Below are positions 17,453-25,074 of a DNA stretch of 64,000 nucleotides, piece by piece. The stretch is from an uncultured Pseudomonadota bacterium (lineage in GTDB: Bacteria > Myxococcota_A > UBA796 > GCA-2862545). The notes under the pieces are model-generated. The model had not been told where the DNA came from and made no database searches. It saw nothing but the letters and a program-made list of their open reading frames with translations. The translations under genes were made by a program, and so were the position numbers. Positions within the stretch are counted from its first letter, which is position 1. The number at the start of each line of letters is the position of its first letter. Location of the stretch: the NCBI GenBank assembly GCA_913061235.1, contig CAJXTB010000002.1, positions 124,001-188,000 of the forward strand, read 5' to 3'.

Positions 17453-19077
17453 TAATGGGCCTGTTGTTTGCGATTGCCGGCTTTGCCCTGGTCTTAGCAG
17501 GGCTGCGCGGCGTTGCAGCCACACTGACGGACACCCTCGTGACGCGGCTTCGCGAATCGGTCGTGCCGTGGTTTGAGCGGTCCGTTGCGGCCTACACGGT
17601 GGGCATCTGGGGCACCGTTGTTCTCCAAGCCAGTGCAGCGAGTGTGTTGGTGGTGATGGCCTTGGCCCACCGTGGCGTACTGAGCGTAGAGACGGCGGTT
17701 GTCTTGGTGCTTGGAGCATCGCTCGGCTCCGCGCTTAAGCTGTGGCTATTTATGCTTCCTACCACTGTTCTGGCGACACTACTGGTGGGGGCGGGCAGCC
17801 TGTGGCTGCTGTGGACGCGAGGACTCGCTCGTCGACGCCTTGCCCGTGGAGTGCTCTCGTTAGGCCTCATCTACCTCGGCTGGCACCTCTCTCTTCACGG
17901 CGTTGAGCCTCTGCTGGCAAATCCGGATGCCTTGGGCATCTTGGCCGGGCTGGACATCGGGACCTTGTTTGGGCTCGGTCTTGTGGTCACGATTGGCGTG
18001 GTTGCAGCCACCATGGTTCAGTCGAGTACCGCCGTTGTTCTCCTGTGTGTGGCACTTGTCGGACAGGGCATACTGCCGCTGGAGCTTGCGACTGCGATTG
18101 TGCTCGGGGCAAACGTGGGTACGACAGTGGCTCCGGTCATTGCAAGCGTCGAGTACAGCTCTGGCAGTCGGGTTGTGGCCTTCCTTCACATGTTGACCCA
18201 GGCTGTCGGCGTGTTTTTGGCTTCGCTGTTCTTCCACTCGTTCCTGGTGCTGACCGCGGGCCTGTCGGAGGTGCTCGGCGTTCAGGCGCCTGGTAGCCAG
18301 CTCATCATGGCGCACACCGTGTTCAACGTCATCAACAGCGCGATGTGGCTGCCGGTTGCTCCGCTGCTGGCTCGCCGCATCTTGGGACCGGCGGAAGAGC
18401 GTCGCGCCATGCCATTCTTGGCACGGTCCGTTCGGCGGATGTTGGCCAAGCTGCCAGAAGAGGCGGCCGCCGAAATCTCTCGCGAGCGGGACACCGCACT
18501 ACGGCAGACAAAAGTGTTCGTAGACAGGCTGACAGCGCAGCTGTTGGTCCACAGTGAGAACTCGTCCATCCGTGCACCCTATGACCTGCGTGCCCGCGTA
18601 CTCGGCGTTCAGGAACTCATTGCAGAGGTCGCTGTTCGTGGTCGTGTTGCACTGCCAGGACGGTTTCGCCAGTTCCTGTCCGAGCTCAACACGCTTGAAG
18701 ACTTGCTCGACGAGGCCATTTCTCTGACGCGTCGTCTAGAGCAGGAGTCGAGCCGTGTGCGTGTCCTTCGAGCGGTTCGACTGGAGGAGCCGCTCCGGCG
18801 GTACTCGCAAGGTCTCGAGCAGGCCTGGGCGGTCCGTATTCATGGCAAGGGAGACATTGCACCACGCGGCGCGTTCTCGGAGATTGAGCGCGAGATCTAT
18901 GAACGTATTCAAGCGTCCGGACGCGTGGACGAAGCCGACTGGATGGAGCTTGCCCACCAGGTCTCGCTGCTTCAGCGCATCTGGACCCGCGTGATGGACC
19001 TCGTGGCGCTGAACATGGCGGACCAAGTGCCGGCGGAGGCGCCACTGGTGGAAGCTCCGTTGGTGGAAGAAGCATGA
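17449..19077 (+). CDS. Na+/phosphate cotransporter family protein with PhoU-like tail
   Basis: A 542-residue protein of the NptA/PhoU-associated family. Two inverted repeats of membrane helices fill residues 1-330. The second repeat has intact signatures, VQSSTAVVLL (about 187-196) and GANVGTTVAP (about 223-232). The equivalent parts of the first repeat are altered (LQASAASVLV and GASLGSALK). The C-terminal 200 residues are a helical bundle like the PhoU domain. The family imports phosphate with sodium, but many bacterial members are uncharacterised and the altered first repeat makes the substrate uncertain. It overlaps both neighbours by ATGA, so it is translated as part of an operon. Confidence 0.88.
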   Translation: MIMGLLFAIAGFALVLAGLRGVAATLTDTLVTRLRESVVPWFERSVAAYTVGIWGTVVLQASAASVLVVMALAHRGVLSVETAVVLVLGASLGSALKLWLFMLPTTVLATLLVGAGSLWLLWTRGLARRRLARGVLSLGLIYLGWHLSLHGVEPLLANPDALGILAGLDIGTLFGLGLVVTIGVVAATMVQSSTAVVLLCVALVGQGILPLELATAIVLGANVGTTVAPVIASVEYSSGSRVVAFLHMLTQAVGVFLASLFFHSFLVLTAGLSEVLGVQAPGSQLIMAHTVFNVINSAMWLPVAPLLARRILGPAEERRAMPFLARSVRRMLAKLPEEAAAEISRERDTALRQTKVFVDRLTAQLLVHSENSSIRAPYDLRARVLGVQELIAEVAVRGRVALPGRFRQFLSELNTLEDLLDEAISLTRRLEQESSRVRVLRAVRLEEPLRRYSQGLEQAWAVRIHGKGDIAPRGAFSEIEREIYERIQASGRVDEADWMELAHQVSLLQRIWTRVMDLVALNMADQVPAEAPLVEAPLVEEA

Positions 19078-19490
19078 CCGAGCGTGCGTGGGTGTTGGTG
19101 AGCGCTCTGGTGTTGGTCCTCACGGCAACGTTGTGGTCCCTGTGGCTGTCCACGGGTGCGCTGGACCCGGTGCAGGTTGCTGAACGGGAGGGGGAGGCGC
19201 TGCTGTCGTTGTACAGGGTGTCTGAGTGGCAGGATGACGGCCGTGTTCGCTTGGACAAGGGCAGTCGAACAGCGATTGTTACGGGCGTGGACCCCAGCAT
19301 CTTGATTGGCGAAGACATCTCCGTGGCCGTTGTTCCGACTCCGGATGGGACGTGGACTGCGACCTGGGTGGAGCGGCATCCGGGGCGTCCTGCGAAGCGA
19401 TGGCTCGGGCTTGTTGGCATGGGGGCAGCGGCCGGCCTCTTGGTCTTTGGAACGCGGCTACGGGACAGGCGGATGTGGTTCCGTGGCTGA
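19074..19490 (+). CDS. Small membrane protein with two helices
   Basis: A 138-residue protein, not recognised. The N-terminal helix (VLVSALVLVLTATLWSLWL, about 7-25) is followed by an 80-residue soluble domain with beta character (TAIVTGVDPSILIGEDISVA) and a second helix (WLGLVGMGAAAGLLVFGT, about 110-127) with a basic end RLRDRRMWFRG. The positive-inside rule puts the C-terminus in the cytoplasm and the middle domain in the periplasm. It overlaps its upstream neighbour (ATGA) and the next gene by 8 bases. Confidence 0.72.
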   Translation: MTERAWVLVSALVLVLTATLWSLWLSTGALDPVQVAEREGEALLSLYRVSEWQDDGRVRLDKGSRTAIVTGVDPSILIGEDISVAVVPTPDGTWTATWVERHPGRPAKRWLGLVGMGAAAGLLVFGTRLRDRRMWFRG

Positions 19491-19995
19491 TCTGGTGACA
19501 CATCTGTGTACGGCGTTGTTGCCGGGTGTCTTGATCGCCGGCCCGCGTGCGACGTGGCTGGCCTTGGGCGTTGTGGCTCCGGATCTGGCAGCACGCGTTC
19601 CAGGGCTGGCACTCGACATCTTGCGGCGCCTTAGCGTACCGATTCCAATCAATATCGAGGCGCCCTTTGCGGTCATGCACATGCCGATTGGCGTGCTGTG
19701 TGGTGCGGTTCTGGTCTCGCAGATTGTGCACCCAGAGCAGCGTCGTCAGGCACTTGTCTGGCTGATTGCGGGAGGGGCGCTGCACTTGGCTGTGGACGCT
19801 CTGCAGGACCATCACGGTCATGGCTATTTTCTTCTGTTTCCATTCTCGACTCAGCGCTACGAGCTGGGCTGGATGGGCAGCGAGGCGACTGTGGCTTGGG
19901 CACCTTGGCTGGCACTCTTGACCGCTGTTGTGTGGGGCGTGCGCTGGGCTTGGCTGCGTCAGAGAGCGCGTTCTGGACGGGCGATTCGCAAGTAG
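19483..19995 (+). CDS. YdjM/DUF457-like membrane metal-dependent hydrolase
   Basis: About 170 residues with four or five hydrophobic segments and the family's polar signature inside the membrane: GGALHLAVDALQDHHGHG followed by LLFPFSTQRYELGW, which matches the HxxxD...G...L.PFS..R pattern of inner-membrane proteins annotated as metal-dependent hydrolases. The biochemical role of this family is not established. The GTG at 19483 is preceded by AGGCGGA and overlaps the preceding stop codon. It closes the four-gene coupled set that starts at 15797. Its 3' end overlaps the convergent gene by 37 bases. Confidence 0.75.
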   Translation: MADLVTHLCTALLPGVLIAGPRATWLALGVVAPDLAARVPGLALDILRRLSVPIPINIEAPFAVMHMPIGVLCGAVLVSQIVHPEQRRQALVWLIAGGALHLAVDALQDHHGHGYFLLFPFSTQRYELGWMGSEATVAWAPWLALLTAVVWGVRWAWLRQRARSGRAIRK

Positions 19996-20783
19996 GTGGC
20001 TGCGGGAACACTGATTCCGATGACCGCTACAACCCACGCGATGACAGCCCCTGGAGCCCCGAGGGAGGGCATGACGGTTGCGGCGACGAGGGCGTAGACG
20101 GAGACGGCGGACGACCCGAGGACGATTGGACCGATGGCCCCCAGAGGCACGGCTTCACCCTGGGAAATCCACAAGGACACCATGGTCGTCAAGAAGATGG
20201 CCGGAAACACGCTCGCCACCCCTGCGGCCACAGGTCCGATGATGTGTGCGAGCGCAATGGCCACGCCAATCGCGGTGGCTGCAAGTACGCCGCGCATCAG
20301 CAGAGTCAGCGGGCTGACGCGTCGGCTGCCCTTCGGGGCTGGGGGTAGGTCTTGGCACAGCACGATTCCGAAGACCATCAGGCCAACGGCGGCAACAGCC
20401 CCGAGGGCGCTTGCGGGTATGCCTCGGGCCATCAGGGCATCGGCGCCCAAGACAGTGGTCACAGCGGCGACTAGCCACGCCGAAACAGACAACAGCGCCA
20501 TCATTGCGAGGCGGCGACGTAGGCTTGTGGCGGGAAGTCGTGGCGGGATGACGCGCCACAACCATAAGAACGCGGCGTTGAGTGCCATGCCAACGGGAAC
20601 GACAGCCATCGCATCACGCAGGTCTGCGCCAGAGCCTGCCGCGGCCAGACCCAACGAGGCTGGAACAATCGTGGTTGGCAGTGCGCTGAGCACGCCACCT
20701 AGGCGTCCTCCGAAGCGTTCTACGGCAACGGTAGCGCCAATCGCGACCACTCCGGCGAGAGCAATGTGTACGGCTTCTTGCAC
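19959..20783 (-). CDS. Polytopic membrane protein of unknown function
   Basis: A 274-residue protein made almost entirely of hydrophobic helices (eight or nine). It opens with MQEAVHIALAGVVAIGATVA, then ERFGGRLGGVLSALPTTIVP, whose GG..G.LS.LP pattern recalls GlpM/DUF3147-like small membrane proteins, with a comparable motif in the second half (VAAGVASVFPAIFLTTM), as if duplicated. No transport or enzymatic motif is recognised. It lies three bases downstream of the small membrane protein gene at 20787, on the same strand. Confidence 0.75.
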   Translation of the reverse strand: MQEAVHIALAGVVAIGATVAVERFGGRLGGVLSALPTTIVPASLGLAAAGSGADLRDAMAVVPVGMALNAAFLWLWRVIPPRLPATSLRRRLAMMALLSVSAWLVAAVTTVLGADALMARGIPASALGAVAAVGLMVFGIVLCQDLPPAPKGSRRVSPLTLLMRGVLAATAIGVAIALAHIIGPVAAGVASVFPAIFLTTMVSLWISQGEAVPLGAIGPIVLGSSAVSVYALVAATVMPSLGAPGAVIAWVVAVIGISVPAATYLRIARPERAL

Positions 20784-20786
20784 GCT

Positions 20787-21023
20787 CTAGGTGGACTCGG
20801 GTCGCGTGGCAATGAGCCACAAGGCTGGTCCCAAGCACATAAGCAGCACAGCACCTACCACGTATACGCTTCCCGATACTTCGAAAGATGCGGCTGCGGC
20901 CAGGTTGTCGGCCTGCATAGCGGCGGTCGCTCGCAACCCCTGTGTGCTTGCGACCCACAGCATGACAACAGCCACCATGAAGCTCGGGACGATGGCAATC
21001 AGTGCGCGGGCGGTTGTGGTCAT
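20787..21023 (-). CDS. Small two-helix membrane protein
   Basis: A 78-residue protein with two hydrophobic segments (ALIAIVPSFMVAVVMLWVA and SVYVVGAVLLMCLGPALWLIA) joined by a polar loop containing QADNLAAAASFEVSG. A good ribosome-binding site, AGGAGAG, precedes the ATG. The 3-base gap to the next gene implies one transcript with the 274-residue membrane protein. The function is unknown. Confidence 0.72.
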   Translation of the reverse strand: MTTTARALIAIVPSFMVAVVMLWVASTQGLRATAAMQADNLAAAASFEVSGSVYVVGAVLLMCLGPALWLIATRPEST

Positions 21024-21173
21024 GAGCTCTCCTAAGCGTATTGTGACCGGTGGGTTTACCCGGGCAAATTCGATCGGCCTTTGAGGCCCGTATCCACCTT
21101 GTTGTGGCGGTGTGTGGAACGGGGCGCGGGACCGACGGGGCTCGGTGGGGTAGACTGGCCATCGGGAGAGACC

Positions 21174-21866
21174 GTGGGCCGCTTCATCGTCGTCGAAGGC
21201 TTGATTGGAGTGGGGAAGACCTCGCTATGTCGCTTAATGCGCGACGAGTGGGGAGCGGAACTCATCCTAGAGCCATCTGAGACCAATCCATTCTTGGGGC
21301 CGTTTTACGCAGACCCCGACCGCTACCGCTTTCCGGTCCAGATGTTCTATCTGGTGAACCGGTGGCGTCAGCAGGACCGTATTCGTCAGCCAGAGCTGTT
21401 CGACGAGCTGATTGTCAGCGACTACATCTTTCAGAAAGACAGGATGTTCGCGGAGAAGACCCTCGACTCAACCGAGCTCGACCTGTACGATCGCTTCGCC
21501 TTGGCGCTTGACGAGCACAGTCCCGCTCCCGATCTGGTCATCTACCTACATGCGCCTCTCGACACGATCATGGAACGCATTGCGCGGCGCCAGGCGGTCG
21601 GAGAAGACGCCATTACCCGCGAGTATCTCCAAGACTTGTCGGATCGGTACGACGTCTTGCTGGAAGGCTGGAACCAGTGTCCGGTGTTGCGACTGTCGAA
21701 CGACGAGATCAACTACGTCGACTCCGAAGAGGGGCAACGGCGGGTACTACAGATCATCGATGCAACTCTGCATGGAAGACCCATTCCCGAGCCTGATGGC
21801 GAGGCCGTCCCTGGATCCGTACCGGACCGGGAGATTCAAGCCGAGTTGTTTGGCCCGGGCGCTTAG
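21174..21866 (+). CDS. Deoxynucleoside kinase family protein
   Basis: About 230 residues, like the dGK/dAK family. The start of the protein holds the P-loop EGLIGVGKTSL (about 8-18), followed by SDYIF as the DRY/DRS-type segment (about 81-85) and a lid helix with arginines (ERIARRQAVGED). These enzymes phosphorylate deoxynucleosides for salvage. The GTG at 21174 is chosen because it begins the first beta strand and is preceded by GGGAGAG; the frame is open upstream to 21081 but that part is atypical. It is followed after 12 bases by panB, an arrangement also known from other bacteria. Confidence 0.85.
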   Translation: MGRFIVVEGLIGVGKTSLCRLMRDEWGAELILEPSETNPFLGPFYADPDRYRFPVQMFYLVNRWRQQDRIRQPELFDELIVSDYIFQKDRMFAEKTLDSTELDLYDRFALALDEHSPAPDLVIYLHAPLDTIMERIARRQAVGEDAITREYLQDLSDRYDVLLEGWNQCPVLRLSNDEINYVDSEEGQRRVLQIIDATLHGRPIPEPDGEAVPGSVPDREIQAELFGPGA

Positions 21867-21878
21867 GAGGACAGGACT

Positions 21879-22712
21879 TTGGCACGTAAAAGCGTGTTGG
21901 ACCTTCGGAAGAAGAAGGCCGACAACGACAAGATTGTGATGGTGACCGCCTACGACTGGACCATGGCCCGATTAGTGGACAAGGCCGGCGTAGACATGGT
22001 CCTGGTTGGCGATTCCCTCGGAATGGTGGTCCAGGGACGGCAAGACACACTGCCGGTCACCGTAGACGAGATGGTCTACCATTCCCGTTGTGTTGCAGCG
22101 GGCTTGGAGCAAGCGCACTTGGTCGCGGACATGCCGTTCATGTCCTACCAGATCAGCCCAGAACAGGCGCTGATGACCGCGGGTCGGTTGATGAAGGAAG
22201 GCATGGCCCAGTCGGTGAAGCTTGAGGGCGGTGAGCGTAGCGCCGAGGCAGTCCGTCGCATTGTGCAGGCGGGTGTTCCCGTAGTGGCGCACGTTGGCCT
22301 GACCCCGCAGTCCGTTCACGCGATGGGGGGCTTTAAGGTGCAAGGTCGCTCGGAAGTTGACGCAGAGCGCGTGCTGCGCGACGCCTTGATTGTGGAGGAA
22401 GCGGGTGCATTTTGCCTGGTCCTCGAAGGCATGCCGACAGACCTCGCCGCCGAGATTACTGCGCGCCTAGACATTCCAACTATCGGCATTGGCGCAGGGC
22501 AACATTGCGATGGCCAAGTGCTCGTCGTCAACGATTTGCTCGGCATGAATACCGACTTCAAGCCGAAGTTCGTCAAGCACTACGCCAACTTGGAACAGAC
22601 CATCATTGGCGCTGTCGAGACCTACGCCTCGGAAGTTCGCGACGGCAGCTTCCCCGACCATGCGCACAGCTTCAACCGCAAGACACCTCGAAAAATCGCG
22701 AAGTTATACTGA
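21879..22712 (+). CDS. panB: 3-methyl-2-oxobutanoate hydroxymethyltransferase
   Basis: A 277-residue TIM-barrel enzyme that adds a hydroxymethyl group from methylene-tetrahydrofolate to 2-oxoisovalerate, giving ketopantoate in pantothenate and coenzyme A synthesis. Signatures are MVTAYDWTMARLVDKAGVD, LVGDSLGMVVQG (Mg2+-binding Asp), DMPFMSYQ, VKLEGG, AHVGLTPQSVHAMGG and IGIGAGQHCDGQVLVVNDLL. The TTG start at 21879 is supported by AGGAGG eight bases upstream. It lies in an operon with the kinase gene upstream and panC one base downstream. Confidence 0.96.
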   Translation: MARKSVLDLRKKKADNDKIVMVTAYDWTMARLVDKAGVDMVLVGDSLGMVVQGRQDTLPVTVDEMVYHSRCVAAGLEQAHLVADMPFMSYQISPEQALMTAGRLMKEGMAQSVKLEGGERSAEAVRRIVQAGVPVVAHVGLTPQSVHAMGGFKVQGRSEVDAERVLRDALIVEEAGAFCLVLEGMPTDLAAEITARLDIPTIGIGAGQHCDGQVLVVNDLLGMNTDFKPKFVKHYANLEQTIIGAVETYASEVRDGSFPDHAHSFNRKTPRKIAKLY

Positions 22713-22713
22713 T

Positions 22714-23553
22714 ATGAATGTGTTGACCTCCCCCGAAGCCATGACCGCTTGGGCCAGTGAGCGCCACGGCGACCGAATCGGCTTGGTACCCACCATGGGC
22801 TTTCTGCATGACGGCCATGTGTCGTTGATGAAGCGTCTACGGTTGGAGGTCGACCACCTCGTCGTCAGTATCTACGTCAACCCTCTGCAGTTTGGCGAGG
22901 GGGAGGACTTGGCCGTCTACCCACGGGACCTACCGGGTGACCTCAAGCGCTGCAAAGAGGCCGGTGTTGACGCAGTCTTCGCCCCTGAGGAACTCTACCC
23001 GCAGGGATTTCAGACCTCTGTCAGCGTGCACGACCTGTCCCAAGGGTTGTGTGGCGACCGCCGTCCTGGACACTTTGAGGGTGTGTGTACCGTTGTTGCC
23101 CGCTTGTTCGGCCTGACCCGGTGTACCACCGCCATTTTTGGTGAGAAGGACTTCCAGCAGCTGACTGTCCTGCGCAGAATGACCCGTGACTTGGCCCTGC
23201 CAGTGCGCATTGTGCCCGGCGAACTCATCCGCGACATTGACGGTGTGGCCTTGTCCAGCCGCAACAAGTACCTGTCCGACCCACAGCGACTGCAAGCGCG
23301 CACACTGCACCATGCGCTGTACGCCATGCGCGATGCGTTTCAGGACGGAGTGGTGGGGGTCGCCGAGTTGGTGGCTGTAGGGGCCCAAATCCTCAACGTC
23401 GACAGCTTGGACTACTTGACCATTGCAGACGCGGACAGCTTGGCACCGCTGGCAACCGTGGACCGTCCCGCCCGTGCACTTGTTGCTGGAAACGTTGGTA
23501 AGACACGGCTCATCGACAATATCGCTATTGGACCGGACTTCCCGTGGACATGA
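22714..23553 (+). CDS. panC: Pantothenate synthetase (pantoate-beta-alanine ligase)
   Basis: A 279-residue enzyme that condenses pantoate and beta-alanine using ATP. It shows VPTMGFLHDGHVSLM with the HxGH nucleotide motif, VSIYVNPLQFGEGEDL, FGEKDFQQL and the KMSKS-like LSSRNKYLS. The length matches the family (about 280). The ATG at 22714 follows the panB stop by one base; longer versions of the frame run inside panB and are not credible. The 3' end overlaps the next small gene by ATGA. Beta-alanine supply (panD) is not in the window. Confidence 0.96.
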   Translation: MNVLTSPEAMTAWASERHGDRIGLVPTMGFLHDGHVSLMKRLRLEVDHLVVSIYVNPLQFGEGEDLAVYPRDLPGDLKRCKEAGVDAVFAPEELYPQGFQTSVSVHDLSQGLCGDRRPGHFEGVCTVVARLFGLTRCTTAIFGEKDFQQLTVLRRMTRDLALPVRIVPGELIRDIDGVALSSRNKYLSDPQRLQARTLHHALYAMRDAFQDGVVGVAELVAVGAQILNVDSLDYLTIADADSLAPLATVDRPARALVAGNVGKTRLIDNIAIGPDFPWT

Positions 23554-23876
23554 ACCTGTGGGCCTTCTTCGGGCTCATTGCAGTGATGGCGGTCAACCAG
23601 CTCGTGATGCGTGTTGGCGGGCTGAAAGCTCGTGCGGCGGTGTTCTACAGCCTCCAGATGCTCAATCTCGTTGCCGGTACCGCTCTGCTGTGGTTCGGCA
23701 TGCCCGGCTTTGAAGACTGGCCTGCGGTGGGCTGGATGATTGGCTTGTTACTGTTCTTTCGCGTGGTTCAGAACAACATGTCGCGCGCCCAGTGGCTGCG
23801 TGAGGATGCCCAGGACGACGACAAGAACGAGCGACGCGAAGCGATTGCGGAGGCGCTGCGTCGCGGGAAAGAGTGA
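23550..23876 (+). CDS. Small membrane protein coupled to panC
   Basis: A 108-residue protein with three hydrophobic segments (LWAFFGLIAVMAVNQLVM, LNLVAGTALLWFGM, VGWMIGLLLFFRVV) and a charged C-terminal helix (RAQWLREDAQDDDKNERREA). It is not recognised as a known family. The ATG at 23550 overlaps the panC stop as ATGA; a GTG six bases earlier is also possible. It may share the pan operon only by position. Confidence 0.68.
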   Translation: MNLWAFFGLIAVMAVNQLVMRVGGLKARAAVFYSLQMLNLVAGTALLWFGMPGFEDWPAVGWMIGLLLFFRVVQNNMSRAQWLREDAQDDDKNERREAIAEALRRGKE

Positions 23877-23884
23877 CCGGAGCG

Positions 23885-25024
23885 CTACTGCGGCAGGTTG
23901 TCTAGGTAGCCAACCATGCAGGTTGCTTGTGGGCTGCGCTGACTGCCGCCAACGGACGAATAGGTGTACGAACCGCCACTTCCGGTGATCCACTCGTAGG
24001 TGTTGCACGTGTGAACCGATGGGACCCAATACCCGTCGCCGGTTCCGGTGCCAATGGTGCCAGGGGTGATGATGGAAGCTCCGGCCTGACTCGCCAACAA
24101 CTGGCACTCGTCGTAGTACTTCTGGCCGTAGTCTTGGTACTTCCACGTGTCGCCATCGTAGGTTGTGGTGCTCGCTAGCGGGCTATTGTGGCCTGTGGTG
24201 TCTCGGGCGTCGCGGGCAATGACACAGGCACGGCTGGTCGAGATGGCGGCCTGGGCGTAGGTGGCCCACCGTGCCCACATGGCGCTGCTTCCGTTTCGAT
24301 GAGGTGCCCAGCCATTTGTGGCAGCGCTACCGCTTGTAGACGTGTACACGTTGGAGTTGACCATGGCGCCACGGCTCGATGCCTCGGCCATACACTGCTT
24401 CCACGGCATGTTTCCTAGGTCGACGTAGGGGGTCGCGTGTGTGTTGATGTACGAGCAGCCGCTTGCGGTGGCCGCGGGTGAGAATGGCTCCGTGTTGTGG
24501 ATGGAGGGTCCGCTGTATGGAGAGCCATTGCCCGCCGGTACCCAGTTCGTGCCATCGCAGATAAACAGACCTGCGGCCTGGGTGTCGTAGATCAGTTGGC
24601 CGACCTGGCCTTCGCAGTCGGTGGCCACTGGAGACACGTCAATGACCCGGACACCGCCGGCAACGGTCGCGTAGGGCACCGCGCGCATGCGCTGGCGCTC
24701 GCCAAGTAGCGGGCCTCCAACCCCAAGCTGCAGCCCCACCCACAGGCGGTCGCGGGCCATGATGTCGGGGGTCAGCGTAGCTACCGAGCCAAGGTCCAGG
24801 CTCAGGTAGCCATCCGCGGGCGTCACTGTGAAGGTGTCGGACCACACGGCATTGGCTGCAAGTTCGCCATCGTATAATGAGGCCACAACCTCGATTTCGC
24901 CGTTTACAGGACCGCCCGCGGCATCAAGGACGCGTCCCTGCCACGTAAACTCGACGGACTGGGCATTGGCAGTACTTGCAAGTGTCGAGAGGACCGCTGC
25001 AAAAGATAGAGCGCGAAACCACAT
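23885..25024 (-). CDS. Secreted protein of the tail-fibre-like QGR(L/V)LD family
   Basis: About 379 residues. A signal peptide MWFRALSFAAVLSTLASTANA is followed by a domain (about 25-130) with the pattern WQGRVLDAAGGPVNGEIEV..SLYDG..W...DGYLSLDLG, then RMRAVPYATVAGGVRV. This N-terminal module is shared with many secreted proteins of Myxococcota and Planctomycetes and with the gene at 33079. A short disulfide-type segment (DCEGQVGQLIYDTQAAGLFICDG) leads to a C-terminal part (about 185-379) rich in Ser, Thr, Tyr and Cys that I do not recognise. The ATG at 25024 is supported by GGGGGAG. Surface attachment or ligand binding is inferred only. Confidence 0.8.
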   Translation of the reverse strand: MWFRALSFAAVLSTLASTANAQSVEFTWQGRVLDAAGGPVNGEIEVVASLYDGELAANAVWSDTFTVTPADGYLSLDLGSVATLTPDIMARDRLWVGLQLGVGGPLLGERQRMRAVPYATVAGGVRVIDVSPVATDCEGQVGQLIYDTQAAGLFICDGTNWVPAGNGSPYSGPSIHNTEPFSPAATASGCSYINTHATPYVDLGNMPWKQCMAEASSRGAMVNSNVYTSTSGSAATNGWAPHRNGSSAMWARWATYAQAAISTSRACVIARDARDTTGHNSPLASTTTYDGDTWKYQDYGQKYYDECQLLASQAGASIITPGTIGTGTGDGYWVPSVHTCNTYEWITGSGGSYTYSSVGGSQRSPQATCMVGYLDNLPQ

Positions 25025-25074
25025 AATGAACTCCCCCAAATGGCCGCAGGCTATCACAGGGCAGCGAGTACGGC

